A stretch of 64,000 nt of DNA from Robertkochia marina (lineage in GTDB: Bacteria > Bacteroidota > Bacteroidia > Flavobacteriales > Flavobacteriaceae). Positions 19,024-26,945 of the stretch are shown here, piece after piece. The stretch is from assembly GCF_004799345.1 (NCBI RefSeq), contig NZ_SSMC01000003.1, positions 62,001 through 126,000 on the forward strand. The letters are read 5' to 3'. Each line of letters starts with the position of its first letter. The first letter of the stretch is position 1. The position numbers and the translations under genes are program-made. The notes under the pieces are model-generated. The model saw nothing but the letters and a program-made list of their open reading frames with translations, ran no database searches and was not told the DNA's origin.

Positions 19024-19060
19024 AAAAAAGCCGCCTAAATTCTTAGGCGGCAGTTTTTTA
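19024..19060 (-). terminator. Intrinsic terminator after M1 peptidase gene
   Basis: GCCGCCTAA pairs with TTAGGCGGC around a short loop, with A and T runs on either side. It lies 15-50 bases past the M1 peptidase stop on the minus strand and upstream of the tetR promoter region. Confidence 0.85.
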
Positions 19061-19075
19061 GGAGCTCAGAACAAA

Positions 19076-21385
19076 TTATTTTTTCATCACTCTTTCCTTG
19101 AATTTATCAAATTCAGAGTCGGCTTTTTTCTGAGGCCATTGATTGTTTTCCAGGTTGATATCGGCAGTTTCCTGTTTTGGGTCAACCACTACGCTTTGGA
19201 TCTCTTTGTTGGAAGGAAGAACGATCTTCACTTCTTTGTCGTTCTTTCTCCAGATCTGAACCGGGTAATTAACCAATTCTTTGCTTCCATCTTCGAAAGT
19301 GTATTCAACGATAAGCGGCATTGGAATTCCACCCGGCTTGTTGAAAGTGATCTCGTAGAAGAATTTAGGGATCTCCATACTGTTTCTTGTTGCTGCATCA
19401 AAGTTGTCCATCATGTACTCGTTCAATGCTTTGAAACGCTCAGACTCACTCTGTTTTGCAACTTCTTTGGTATACTCTTCGCTGTTGGCGTCGATCAGGT
19501 AAACCATTCCTTCAAGGTCAGCATCGCTGTAACCTTTCTGGCTGTACAGGTCTTTGATCTTCTTCGGAGCGGTAGAGGTAACCACAGCTTTGGTGATGTC
19601 TTTTACTCCCATATCAACCACTTCGGTAGAATAGAACCAACCTCTCCAGAACCAATCCAGGTCTACTGCAGAAGCATCTTCCATGGTGCGGAAGAAATCT
19701 TCGGGAGTAGGGTGCTTAAACATCCATCTTTGCGCATAGGTTTTGAATGCGTGGTCAAAAAGCTCTTTCCCCATCACGGTTTCGCGAAGAATGTTCAGTG
19801 CTGTTGCAGGCTTGCTGTAAGCGTTTGGCCCCAGTTGGTAAACATTTTCAGGATTTGACATGATCGGAGAAATGAAATCCTGATTCCCTTTCATGTAAGG
19901 AACGATCTTCTTGGGTTCTCCTCTTCTTGAAGGATAGTTGTCGTAACCTTTGATGGCTTCAGGGTGACTTTTACCGAATTCCTGTTCAGCAAGGTATTGC
20001 ATAAAAGTATCGAGACCTTCGTCCATCCATCCCCACTGACGCTCATCTGAGTTTACGATCATTGGGAAGAAGTTGTGTCCTACCTCGTGAATGATCACAG
20101 AGATCATTCCGAATTTTGTACGGTCACTGTATTCACCTTCTGCGTTAGGACGTCCGTAGTTCCAGCAGATCATCGGGTACTCCATTCCCTGGTTTTTGGC
20201 GTGTACTGATACAGCTTTTGGGTAAGGGTAGTCAAAGGTGTGTTTTGAATAGGTCTTCAGGGTTTGTATCACAGCCTTTGTAGAGTATTCTTCCCAAAGG
20301 GGGTTTCCTTCTTTAGGGTAAAGAGATACGGCCATTACCGTAGAACCGTTGTTCATTTTTACAGCCTGACGTTCCCAGATGAACTTTCGTGAAGTAGAGA
20401 ATGCAAAGTCTCGTACATTCTCAGCCTTGAAGGTCCAGGTGTTCTTCTTTTTTGAAAATCCTTTTTCGTTCTCAATAGCTTCCTCTTCAGTTACAATGAA
20501 CACAGGCTTGTCAAAAGAGGTCTTAGAGGCTTCAAATCTTTGATACTGCTCTTTATTCAGAACGTCTTTTGCATTCTGAAGGGTTCCTGTAGCCTCCATG
20601 ATGTGGTCGGCAGGAACGGTGATGTTTACTTCATAGTTTCCGAATGGAAGGGCAAACTCTCCATTCCCCCAGAACTGATAGTTTTGCCATCCTTCAACGT
20701 CATTGTAAACGGCCATTCTTGGAAAGAATTGAGCAATTACGTAGGCGTTATTACCATTCTCTTCAAAATGCTCAAAACCACTTCTGGCTCTGTTTACCAC
20801 GTGGTTGTTTACATTGTACCACCACTTGATCTCGAAAGAGAAGGTTTCTCCCGGTTGCAGCGGCTGCTTCATGTCAACACGCATCATGGTGTTGTTAATG
20901 GTATGGCTGATAGCGTTTCCTTGTGCATCTTTAACATGCTCAATATTGAAACCTCCGTCAAAAGGTTCATTCAGAAAATCTGCAAAACTTGAAGCCTTGA
21001 CAGTTGTACGAAGTTGCTGTGGATTTTTAAGCAGGGCAGGAGCATCTTTCTTACGGATGTTCTGATCAAGCTGAACCCAAAGGTACTCCAGTACGTCAGG
21101 TGAGTTATTTGTATAGGTAATTACTTCTGTACCATAGAGCTTTTGTGTTTCGTCATCCAGCTCAATATTCATTTTGTAATCTGCCTGTTGCTGGTAGTAA
21201 GCGTGACCGGGAGCTCCGGCAGCAGTTCTGTACTGGTTTGGGGTGGCAAACTCCTCATAGAGCTGCTTGAATCTGTTGTTGTTAAGGTGGCCTTCAGGAG
21301 TTGTTGGCTGTTCCTGCTCTTGTGCCTGCAGGATCCCAAAGGAGGCCATCGTTAAGGCCGCAACAAGAAATTTAGTTTTCTTCAT
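19076..21385 (-). CDS. M1-family zinc metallopeptidase (aminopeptidase N-like), exported
   Basis: The 769-residue protein starts at MKKTKFLVAALTMASFG, a clear signal peptide ending near LQAQ; the 12 residues upstream in the open frame are not needed. M1 features are visible: the substrate-binding GMEYP (about 400-404) and zinc site HEVGHNFFP (His 433 and 437) with the third ligand Glu at about 456 in MDEGLDTF. The usual GxMEN is GMEYP here, a variant known in Bacteroidota M1 enzymes. It would degrade peptides in the periplasm or at the cell surface. A DUF6702-like gene lies just upstream on the same strand. Confidence 0.95.
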   Translation of the reverse strand: MKKTKFLVAALTMASFGILQAQEQEQPTTPEGHLNNNRFKQLYEEFATPNQYRTAAGAPGHAYYQQQADYKMNIELDDETQKLYGTEVITYTNNSPDVLEYLWVQLDQNIRKKDAPALLKNPQQLRTTVKASSFADFLNEPFDGGFNIEHVKDAQGNAISHTINNTMMRVDMKQPLQPGETFSFEIKWWYNVNNHVVNRARSGFEHFEENGNNAYVIAQFFPRMAVYNDVEGWQNYQFWGNGEFALPFGNYEVNITVPADHIMEATGTLQNAKDVLNKEQYQRFEASKTSFDKPVFIVTEEEAIENEKGFSKKKNTWTFKAENVRDFAFSTSRKFIWERQAVKMNNGSTVMAVSLYPKEGNPLWEEYSTKAVIQTLKTYSKHTFDYPYPKAVSVHAKNQGMEYPMICWNYGRPNAEGEYSDRTKFGMISVIIHEVGHNFFPMIVNSDERQWGWMDEGLDTFMQYLAEQEFGKSHPEAIKGYDNYPSRRGEPKKIVPYMKGNQDFISPIMSNPENVYQLGPNAYSKPATALNILRETVMGKELFDHAFKTYAQRWMFKHPTPEDFFRTMEDASAVDLDWFWRGWFYSTEVVDMGVKDITKAVVTSTAPKKIKDLYSQKGYSDADLEGMVYLIDANSEEYTKEVAKQSESERFKALNEYMMDNFDAATRNSMEIPKFFYEITFNKPGGIPMPLIVEYTFEDGSKELVNYPVQIWRKNDKEVKIVLPSNKEIQSVVVDPKQETADINLENNQWPQKKADSEFDKFKERVMKK

Positions 21386-21446
21386 GATGTTTTTAGAGAT
21401 TTTCGGCGCGAAAAATAACATTTTTTTGATCTTGCCTTTATTGCGT

Positions 21447-21950
21447 TTAGAAGTTTAACATAGCTTTATAATTTTCACGATGAAGAAGAAAACTCTTCCT
21501 CTTGCCGGGAAAATCGAGGTGGATAATGTTCTGCTGTTCTTCGAAAAGATCGTATAAAACCTCGCTCTCTACCCGAATGGAACGGATGGATTCTTTTTCA
21601 ACTCCCTGAATTTCCAGGTAGCATTTGGTGAGATCAGTGTCGTATTCCTTTCCCAGGAAAACAAAAGAGAGCTGTTCTCCATTAAGGTAAATCCGAAACT
21701 TATCATTGAGGTATTTGGAGATGAGATCATTGGAAGAGGCGTGCTCGTTGTCAGACATCAGAGCCGCCTTTACCCCGTAGCGTTCACTGATCAGGCGATC
21801 GAGGTCATCGGTAAAATATCTGGATATGATCTGAATTGATCCTGACTCTTCAGAGTAGTTGATATCGGTAACACTTACATAGTATTTGTGAGCTACGAAT
21901 CCGACCGTCATAAATAGACAGCAAATGAGTAGGGGGAATAATCTCTTCAT
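21447..21950 (-). CDS. DUF6702-like exported protein
   Basis: The protein has 167 residues from MKRLFPLLICCLFMTVGFVAHKYYVSVTDINY. It has a signal peptide or anchor followed by an HKYYVSVTDI block and a beta-rich body. From memory this pattern and its place before an M1 peptidase gene are typical of the DUF6702 family in flavobacteria. The function is unknown. An ATG four codons earlier (21962) is possible. It is probably in an operon with the peptidase gene, 61 bases downstream. Confidence 0.75.
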   Translation of the reverse strand: MKRLFPLLICCLFMTVGFVAHKYYVSVTDINYSEESGSIQIISRYFTDDLDRLISERYGVKAALMSDNEHASSNDLISKYLNDKFRIYLNGEQLSFVFLGKEYDTDLTKCYLEIQGVEKESIRSIRVESEVLYDLFEEQQNIIHLDFPGKRKSFLLHRENYKAMLNF

Positions 21951-22058
21951 GTTTATTTTCAAAAACAGGCGGAAAATATTCTTTTTTTATGACTTAAAGT
22001 GTTAAAGAGATGGTAAGGTTGTTTTTGGGGATGTAGGGATGGATTATTCGTCTTTGCG

Positions 22059-22178
22059 AGTTGCCCCACGGGGCAACGTGGCAATCTGCCCAATATTAAA
22101 CCGGATTAGAAATATAAAATCTTGGTTAAGGCGAGACCGCTGAAATTTGATTTCTTGTGGAGGAGGATGACGATAAAC
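22059..22178 (+). repeat. Direct repeat copy 1 (partner at 22921-23040)
   Basis: This begins with the palindrome GTTGCCCC-ACG-GGGCAAC, then GTGGCAATCTGCCC and an AT-rich tail with CCGGATTAGAAATAT. The first 60 bases are nearly identical to the partner and similarity fades after about 120 bases. The GTGGCAATCTGCC core resembles intergenic palindromic repeats seen widely in Bacteroidota genomes (from memory). Confidence 0.85.
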
Positions 22179-22355
22179 TACTTCAATTAAAAAGCTTTTC
22201 TTGAATGAGCTATTGTTCATTTTGCCTTGATGCAACGGCGAAGCCCTCATGAGCACCTCTAGAACAATAATAAATAGGCGAATAAAACGAACCGTAATAC
22301 TTAACTTTATTTCCCGGCACGCCTTCTGGCTCCCCTGGCTGCCGTCAGGCAGGTT

Positions 22356-22392
22356 CGCTAAAAACAGCCACAGGCTGTTTTCTTAACGCTCG
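22356..22392 (+). repeat. Hairpin element copy A
   Basis: CGCTAAAAACAGCC-ACA-GGCTGTTTTCTTAACGCTC: a 9-bp perfect stem (AAAACAGCC/GGCTGTTTT) between conserved flanks CGCTA and T(T/A)ACGCTC. Related copies are at 22705-22740 (opposite strand, different stem sequence) and 23065-23100. Confidence 0.75.
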
Positions 22393-22642
22393 GCCCTGCT
22401 GCATGCTCCGCGCTTCCGCTTGGCTTACATCCTTCGCATCACCTGGCCCCTCACTATGAAAGCTTTAATAAACCTTTCATGACCGTTCGGTCCTGCTGCA
22501 AATATTCGTTCCTTCCAAACCAACATCCCAATTTAGATTAACTGAGTTATAATTCTTTCTATGAATTAAAAACCGTCCTCAGGTTCTGGCAGGCCAGGAT
22601 CCGCTTGATGAAGTTGCTGTGAAAAGCCAGGTGTTGTCTGAG

Positions 22643-22682
22643 CCACGCTGAAGGTGTGGTGAGCCTGCCTGCGGTAGGCAGG
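22643..22682. repeat. Two adjacent small palindromes
   Basis: CCACGCTGAAGGTGTGG (22643-22659) is followed by CCTGCCT-GCGGT-AGGCAGG (22664-22682). The first resembles CCACGCTGAAAGCGTGG inside the inverted repeat at 31715-31814. The second is related to CTGCC-GTCA-GGCAG at 22339-22352. Confidence 0.65.
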
Positions 22683-22704
22683 TTCAGCTGGCTTAGGCAG
22701 GACT

Positions 22705-22740
22705 GAGCGTAAAGAAAAGGTCTTGCAGACCTTTTTAGCG
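22705..22740 (-). repeat. Hairpin element copy B (inverted)
   Basis: Read on the minus strand, flanks CGCTA and TTTACGCTC match copies A and C, but the stem is AAGGTCT/AGACCTT instead of CAGCC/GGCTG. Pairing is kept although most stem bases changed. Confidence 0.75.
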
Positions 22741-22920
22741 ATAGAGCCAGCCTGCGCGTGGACATTAGATCAATGGTTTCGGTTTCACTGTGATGTTACT
22801 TTTTTACTCACACCCTTTCTATTGTTATAGAGGTGTTCGTGAGCCCTAGCGGGGTTGGGCAATACAAAAAAGTAAGGGCTAATTATCCATGAGAAGTCAA
22901 ATTTTAGATCCTTCAGCGGT

Positions 22921-23040
22921 AGTTGCCCCACGGAGCAACGTGGCAATCGGCCCAATATTAAACCGGATTAGAAATATGAAACCTTCGTTCAGGCCAGGAT
23001 GTTGAACTTTGATTTCTTTTGAAGGGGATGATGGATTGAC
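22921..23040 (+). repeat. Direct repeat copy 2 (partner at 22059-22178)
   Basis: This is the same palindrome-led block as the copy 862 bases upstream (AGTTGCCCCACGGAGCAACG and on). It has one change in the palindrome that weakens a pair, and divergence rises after the CCGGATTAGAAATAT stretch. Confidence 0.85.
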
Positions 23041-23064
23041 AATCAAAACAAAAACGGGCTCCTT

Positions 23065-23100
23065 CACTAAAAACAGCCTCAGGCTGTTTTCTTTACGTTC
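23065..23100 (+). repeat. Hairpin element copy C
   Basis: CACTAAAAACAGCC-TCA-GGCTGTTTTCTTTACGTTC has the same stem as copy A with a different loop base and small flank changes. It is followed by GGCCCTCTATCC, as copy A is followed by GGCCCTGCTGC. Confidence 0.75.
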
Positions 23101-23243
23101 GGCCCTCTATCCAGGGTGGGGAGCCATTTTTTATTTTACTATTCTTAAAATGCGTCAGTGGTATTTTAGCAAAGTATGTCAGGATAATCTTCTAAATCAT
23201 ATTCAATACCTTCTGGTACTGTAGATGGTTCTAGAATCGAGTT

Positions 23244-23287
23244 ATATCCCCTCCTTTCTAAGGAGGGGTGGCCGAAGGCCGGGGTGG
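23244..23287. repeat. CCCCTCC/GGAGGGG intergenic palindromic element
   Basis: CCCCTCCTTTCTAAGGAGGGG is followed by TGGCCGAAGGCCGGGGTGGTT. The first part folds as CCCCTCCTT/AAGGAGGGG and the second as GGCC-GAA-GGCC. Elements of this wording are scattered in many Bacteroidota genomes (from memory). It touches the stop codon of the next gene and could double as its terminator on the minus strand. Confidence 0.7.
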
Positions 23288-24058
23288 TTAATTCTGCTCA
23301 GCGATGATTTCATTGAACTCCTTGCTTTCGTTGATCAGATAATCGATCAGGTGGAATTCCTGGTCTTTTTTCAATAACTCTCTGGGCGGGGTGTTCTCAT
23401 CGATGTAAAAAAGAAAGGCGTCGATCTTATCCTGGGGAATATTCAGGTCTCGCACAAAAAACTCATCGTCATACACCTGTCGTAAAACCTCAGAAACTTT
23501 AACCCCTGACAAGGGGTCTTCTTTTCCTGAATTGGAATTCACCAGGGCTTTGAAAATATTTACAAAGTTGATCCCGTATTGCATGCCTCTGTCCTGCAAG
23601 GGTAAAGCCACGTTGTCTACACGGGTTGCCTGGTCAGTGCTATAATCAACCTTTTTGAATTCTTCACCTTTGAGCTCGAGGTATCGTTCTCTGTTCTCGG
23701 GGGTAATGATCACTTCGTCAAGCTCTGTTATCTTTTCATCTACGCTAACCACCATTCGGTTCTTTTCAATGATCTCCCGGGTAATGGTAACAGTTTTAAA
23801 CTGGTAATTGAGGGAGGTGAAAGCGAGTATGTCTCCCTCTTTAACCTCGATCATAAACTCTCCGTTATCATCTGTGGCTGTGGCCGTCTCGGCAGTGATA
23901 TTGATCACGTTCTCATTAGCCACATTAGTATTAATATACATTACCTTACCACGAATGGGGGTTCTGTCATCCTGAGAATTCATCAGCAGGGGAAAGCAAA
24001 GAATGGATATTAGAAAAAAGGTTCTCAACAGGCAGGGATTTTTATTCAAAATAACCAT
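23288..24058 (-). CDS. Exported protein with carboxypeptidase-regulatory-like domain
   Basis: The 256-residue protein has a signal peptide (LLRTFFLISILCFPLLMNSQ). A CarboxypepD_reg-like beta sandwich follows at about 32-120: IRGKVMYINTNVANENVINI, DDNGEFMIEVKEGDILAFTSLNYQFKTV and ITELDEVIITP. That domain also caps many TonB-dependent receptors, but there is no plug or barrel here. The rest (about 130-256) is helical and unassigned. It probably acts in the periplasm; the function is unknown. The stop codon abuts a palindromic repeat. Confidence 0.85.
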   Translation of the reverse strand: MVILNKNPCLLRTFFLISILCFPLLMNSQDDRTPIRGKVMYINTNVANENVINITAETATATDDNGEFMIEVKEGDILAFTSLNYQFKTVTITREIIEKNRMVVSVDEKITELDEVIITPENRERYLELKGEEFKKVDYSTDQATRVDNVALPLQDRGMQYGINFVNIFKALVNSNSGKEDPLSGVKVSEVLRQVYDDEFFVRDLNIPQDKIDAFLFYIDENTPPRELLKKDQEFHLIDYLINESKEFNEIIAEQN

Positions 24059-24081
24059 TAATTACGGCTAATCAAAATATT

Positions 24082-24089
24082 TAACTTTG
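24082..24089 (+). promoter_or_regulatory. Candidate -7 box upstream of pepE
   Basis: TAACTTTG matches the TAnnTTTG consensus, in the 152-base divergent gap. It lies about 120 bases before the pepE start, which would give a long leader. No TTG -33 partner is clear. Confidence 0.35.
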
Positions 24090-24210
24090 AATTATACTCT
24101 TCATTAAACCGGCCCCGGACTTTCTTCTTAATATGTTTTTAGAAATGAGGCATCGAAAGTAATTTAATGAAATTCCCGACCTTTGGGTTCCTCAGTAAAA
24201 ATTCTTCTTT

Positions 24211-24918
24211 ATGAAAAACATGGTTGTTGCCAGTACTTCTACGGTTCACGGTTCAGGGTACCTGGAATACCTTCTGCCCGCACTGGAAAAGCTGTTTGAA
24301 AATGTGGATACCGTAACCTTTATACCCTATGCAAGGCCCGGGGGTATAGATCATGATGCGTATACTGCGATCGCAGCCAAGGGGCTGGCTGCAATAGGTA
24401 AAAAGGTAAGAGGATTACATACTTATCAAACTGCTGAAGAAGGTGTGCTGCGGGCTGAAGCACTCTTTACGGGTGGGGGCAACACGTTCTTACTGGTGCA
24501 TGAGCTCTACAGGAATGGGGTTATGGAGGTTTTGCGAAAGGCTATTTACCGGGGCCTACCTTATTTAGGAACCAGTGCAGGTTCTAATATAACAGGACTT
24601 AGCATGCAAACCACCAACGACATGCCTATCATCTATCCGCCGAGTTTTAAAACCCTCGGAGCCTTGCCATTTAATTTAAATCCGCACTATCTCGACCCCG
24701 TAAAAGGTAGTACTCATATGGGAGAAACCAGAGAAACCCGTATAAAGGAATTTCACACGATCAATCATATACCGGTGGTGGGCCTCCGGGAAGGAAGCTG
24801 GCTGGAGGTGAAAGGTGATGATGTTTATCTCAGAGGTGATCTTACCGCAAGGATCTTTGAGAAGGATGTTGCCCCTTTTGAGACAGAACCCGGAAAAAAG
24901 ATCTATTTTGAATCCTGA
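24211..24918 (+). CDS. pepE: Dipeptidase E (peptidase S51)
   Basis: Peptidase E cleaves Asp-Xaa dipeptides in the cytosol. The 235-residue protein is the usual length. The nucleophile Ser lies in the elbow LGTSAGSNITG at about residue 122. Conserved GGGNTFLLVHELY (about 88-100) and FNLNPHYLDP (about 152-161, with the catalytic His) are present. The C-terminal end overlaps the convergent rluF gene by 16 bases. Confidence 0.95.
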   Translation: MKNMVVASTSTVHGSGYLEYLLPALEKLFENVDTVTFIPYARPGGIDHDAYTAIAAKGLAAIGKKVRGLHTYQTAEEGVLRAEALFTGGGNTFLLVHELYRNGVMEVLRKAIYRGLPYLGTSAGSNITGLSMQTTNDMPIIYPPSFKTLGALPFNLNPHYLDPVKGSTHMGETRETRIKEFHTINHIPVVGLREGSWLEVKGDDVYLRGDLTARIFEKDVAPFETEPGKKIYFES

Positions 24919-25643
24919 TGGGTCTTTGCTGAATCGGCCACCAGTTGGTTGATCTCGTCGATCTCCTTTTTAGTCAAATGGCGCCATTTTCCTGTAGGTA
25001 CATCCAGGTTGACATTCATGATGCGAACCCTTTTTAATTTGGTTACCCGATACCCCAGGTATTCACACATTCTTCTGATCTGCCGGTTGAGTCCCTGGGT
25101 GAGAATGATCCTGAATTCGTTTCTGCCGGTTTGCTCAACCAAACATTTACGGGTAATCGTGTCAAGAATAGGGATACCGCTTGACATGCGTTTTACAAAG
25201 TCCGGGGTCACCGGTTTATTAACCCTAACGATGTATTCTTTCTCGTGATTATTTCTGGCACGGAGGATCTTATTGACAATATCGCCATCATTGGTCAGGA
25301 AAATCAGTCCTTCACTGGGTTTGTCAAGTCTGCCGATAGGAAAGATACGTTTAGGGTACTTGATAAAATCGATAATATTATCCTTTTCAACCCTGGTGTC
25401 GGTAGTGCAGACAATGCCGACCGGTTTGTTGAAAGCCAGGTATACCGGAGCTTCTTCTGTGTCTGAGATCAATTTGCCGTTGACCCTGATCTCATCTTTG
25501 GCGCTGACCTTCAGTCCCATTTCAGGAACCTCGCCATTAACGGTAATACGCCCCTGGGTTATGAGTTTGTCTGCCTCTCTTCTGGAGCAGTATCCAACCT
25601 CACTGAGGTATTTGTTGATACGGGTAAGCTGATCTTCCTTCAT
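24903..25643 (-). CDS. rluF: 23S rRNA pseudouridine synthase, RluF type
   Basis: The 246-residue protein has an N-terminal S4 RNA-binding domain (RINKYLSEVGYCSRREADKLI, about 6-60). An RsuA/RluB/E/F-type catalytic domain follows with the key Asp in FPIGRLDKPSEGLIFLTNDGD. QGLNRQIRRMCEYLGYRVTKLKRVRI is the conserved C-terminal motif. The RluF type (U2604 of 23S rRNA) is favoured by the ARNNHEKEYIVRVNKP and CLVEQTGRNEFRIIL wording, with RluB/E less likely. It is convergent with pepE, with overlapping 3' ends. Confidence 0.9.
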   Translation of the reverse strand: MKEDQLTRINKYLSEVGYCSRREADKLITQGRITVNGEVPEMGLKVSAKDEIRVNGKLISDTEEAPVYLAFNKPVGIVCTTDTRVEKDNIIDFIKYPKRIFPIGRLDKPSEGLIFLTNDGDIVNKILRARNNHEKEYIVRVNKPVTPDFVKRMSSGIPILDTITRKCLVEQTGRNEFRIILTQGLNRQIRRMCEYLGYRVTKLKRVRIMNVNLDVPTGKWRHLTKKEIDEINQLVADSAKTHQDSK

Positions 25644-25695
25644 GGTGACAAAGTTACGTAATAAGCCGGTTTTGAAAGATTGATTTCAGGGCATA

Positions 25696-25724
25696 AAAAA
25701 ACCCAACCGAATCGGTTGGGTTTT
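25696..25724 (-). terminator. Intrinsic terminator after tRNA-Gly
   Basis: ACCCAACCGA pairs with TCGGTTGGGT with almost no loop, flanked by A and T runs. It lies just past the 3' end of the tRNA on the minus strand. Confidence 0.85.
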
Positions 25725-25798
<74 letters not shown>

Positions 25799-25983
25799 TT
25801 ATCCGGGGGCAAATATAAATATTACATATCGGTATTACCAAATAAAAAACAGAGAAAAATCACAACGAAAATTATAAAGTATAGAAGTCTCTTTCATTTT
25901 CCCTGATTTTCAATTCCTCCGGGAGAAGGGTCGTTGAGCCGGGCTGATGAAAAAAAAGTATATTAGACAGAGTTTTTCAAGAC

Positions 25984-26934
25984 ATGAAGGTAATTACAGA
26001 AACAGACCGGCTTTATCTGAGGGCGTTTATACTTGACGACAGTGAGCATTTCTTTAAAATGAATGCAGATGAAGCAGTAGTACGTTATACCGGAGATCTT
26101 CCCTTTAAAGACGAGGAGGAGGCTTTACATTTTTTGAGTGGTTATAAAGAATACGATAAGTACGGAATAGGGCGTTGGGCAGTGATTCGTAAAGAAGATG
26201 AAGCATTTTTAGGTTGGTGTGGTTTGAAATTCCATCCTGAAGAAAGTATTACCGAGGTCGGTTTTCGGTTTTATCAGGAATATTGGGGTGAAGGCTACGC
26301 CACTGAGGCCGCAGCTGCAGCTGTCCGGTTTGGATTTACAGATAAAAAGTTCGTGCAAATACACGCCCATGCGCATCGGAATAATAAAGCTTCCATAAGG
26401 GTGCTTGAAAAACTGGGGATGCAACCAGTAAAGGATTTTGATTATGATGGTTTGCCGGCAACATTGTTCGTGTTACACAATCCGGATTATGCGCTGAAAC
26501 CCATTTCTTCGGGTAGTGTTCTGCAGGTAAGACACCCGGTACTAAGGGCCGGGAGACCTGAGGCGGATGCTGTTTTTGAGGGTGATGACGACCCTGATAC
26601 CTTTCACCTTGGAATGTTCTTTAAGGATGCACTGACCGGAGTAGTAACACTCATGAAGCGCCCACCCGCCCGCCCGTCTTTAATGGAAACAGATTATCAG
26701 TTGAGAGGGATGGCGGTTCTGGATGGATTCAGAAGATCGGGCATAGGGAAAGCCCTGGTAACTGAAGCTGAAGATATGGTATCGGAAAAAGGAGGAAAGG
26801 GTATTTGGATGAACGCAAGAGAAGCAGCGGCCCACTTTTATGAAACTTTAGGGTACCGCATTACCGGTAACCTTTTTGAGATCAGGAATGTGGGTCCACA
26901 CTATTTTATGGAAAAATCACTTCAAAAAAAATAA
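25984..26934 (+). CDS. Tandem GNAT acetyltransferase (two fused domains)
   Basis: The 316-residue protein carries two GNAT folds. The first (about 1-172) is of RimJ/RimL type: TDRLYLRAFILDDSEHFF, acetyl-CoA loop YWGEGYATEAAAAAVRFGF, then NNKASIRVLEKLGM. The second (about 180-316) resembles YjcF/ElaA-like members: LRGMAVLDGFRRSGIGKALV as the acetyl-CoA loop and MNAREAAAHFYETLGYRI as the closing motif. Each has its own cofactor loop, so both may be active. Substrates are unknown. It is followed 11 bases later by an M15 peptidase gene. Confidence 0.9.
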   Translation: MKVITETDRLYLRAFILDDSEHFFKMNADEAVVRYTGDLPFKDEEEALHFLSGYKEYDKYGIGRWAVIRKEDEAFLGWCGLKFHPEESITEVGFRFYQEYWGEGYATEAAAAAVRFGFTDKKFVQIHAHAHRNNKASIRVLEKLGMQPVKDFDYDGLPATLFVLHNPDYALKPISSGSVLQVRHPVLRAGRPEADAVFEGDDDPDTFHLGMFFKDALTGVVTLMKRPPARPSLMETDYQLRGMAVLDGFRRSGIGKALVTEAEDMVSEKGGKGIWMNAREAAAHFYETLGYRITGNLFEIRNVGPHYFMEKSLQKK

Positions 26935-26945
26935 ATAGCTTTTAT

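Larger units (their letters stand above)
21963..23287. other. Gene-free, repeat-rich intergenic region
   Basis: No convincing gene was found in about 1.3 kb. Open frames here (22044-22256, 22559-22765, 23009-23224) run through palindromes and repeats, lack family resemblance and are judged spurious. The region holds a 120-bp direct repeat pair, three copies of a hairpin element, several GC palindromes and a CCCCTCC/GGAGGGG element at its right end. Composition shifts to GC-rich patches unlike the flanking genes. It looks like an accumulation site for small non-coding repeats rather than the remains of one gene. Confidence 0.7.

Noticed and set aside
22044-22256. Open frame of 70 codons on the minus strand in the repeat patch
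   Set aside because: It runs through the GTTGCCCC palindrome and repeat copy 1, has no recognisable motif and no promoter; treated as chance.
22300-22560. Possible transposon remnant or structured RNA gene in the GC-rich patch
   Set aside because: No transposase fragment, terminal inverted repeats or complete RNA fold could be supported; only small hairpins.
22559-22765. Open frame of 68 codons on the minus strand
   Set aside because: It overlaps hairpin copy B and two palindromes, and its composition is typical of a repeat read in frame.
23009-23224. Open frame of 71 codons on the plus strand
   Set aside because: It covers repeat copy 2 and hairpin copy C and has no family resemblance.
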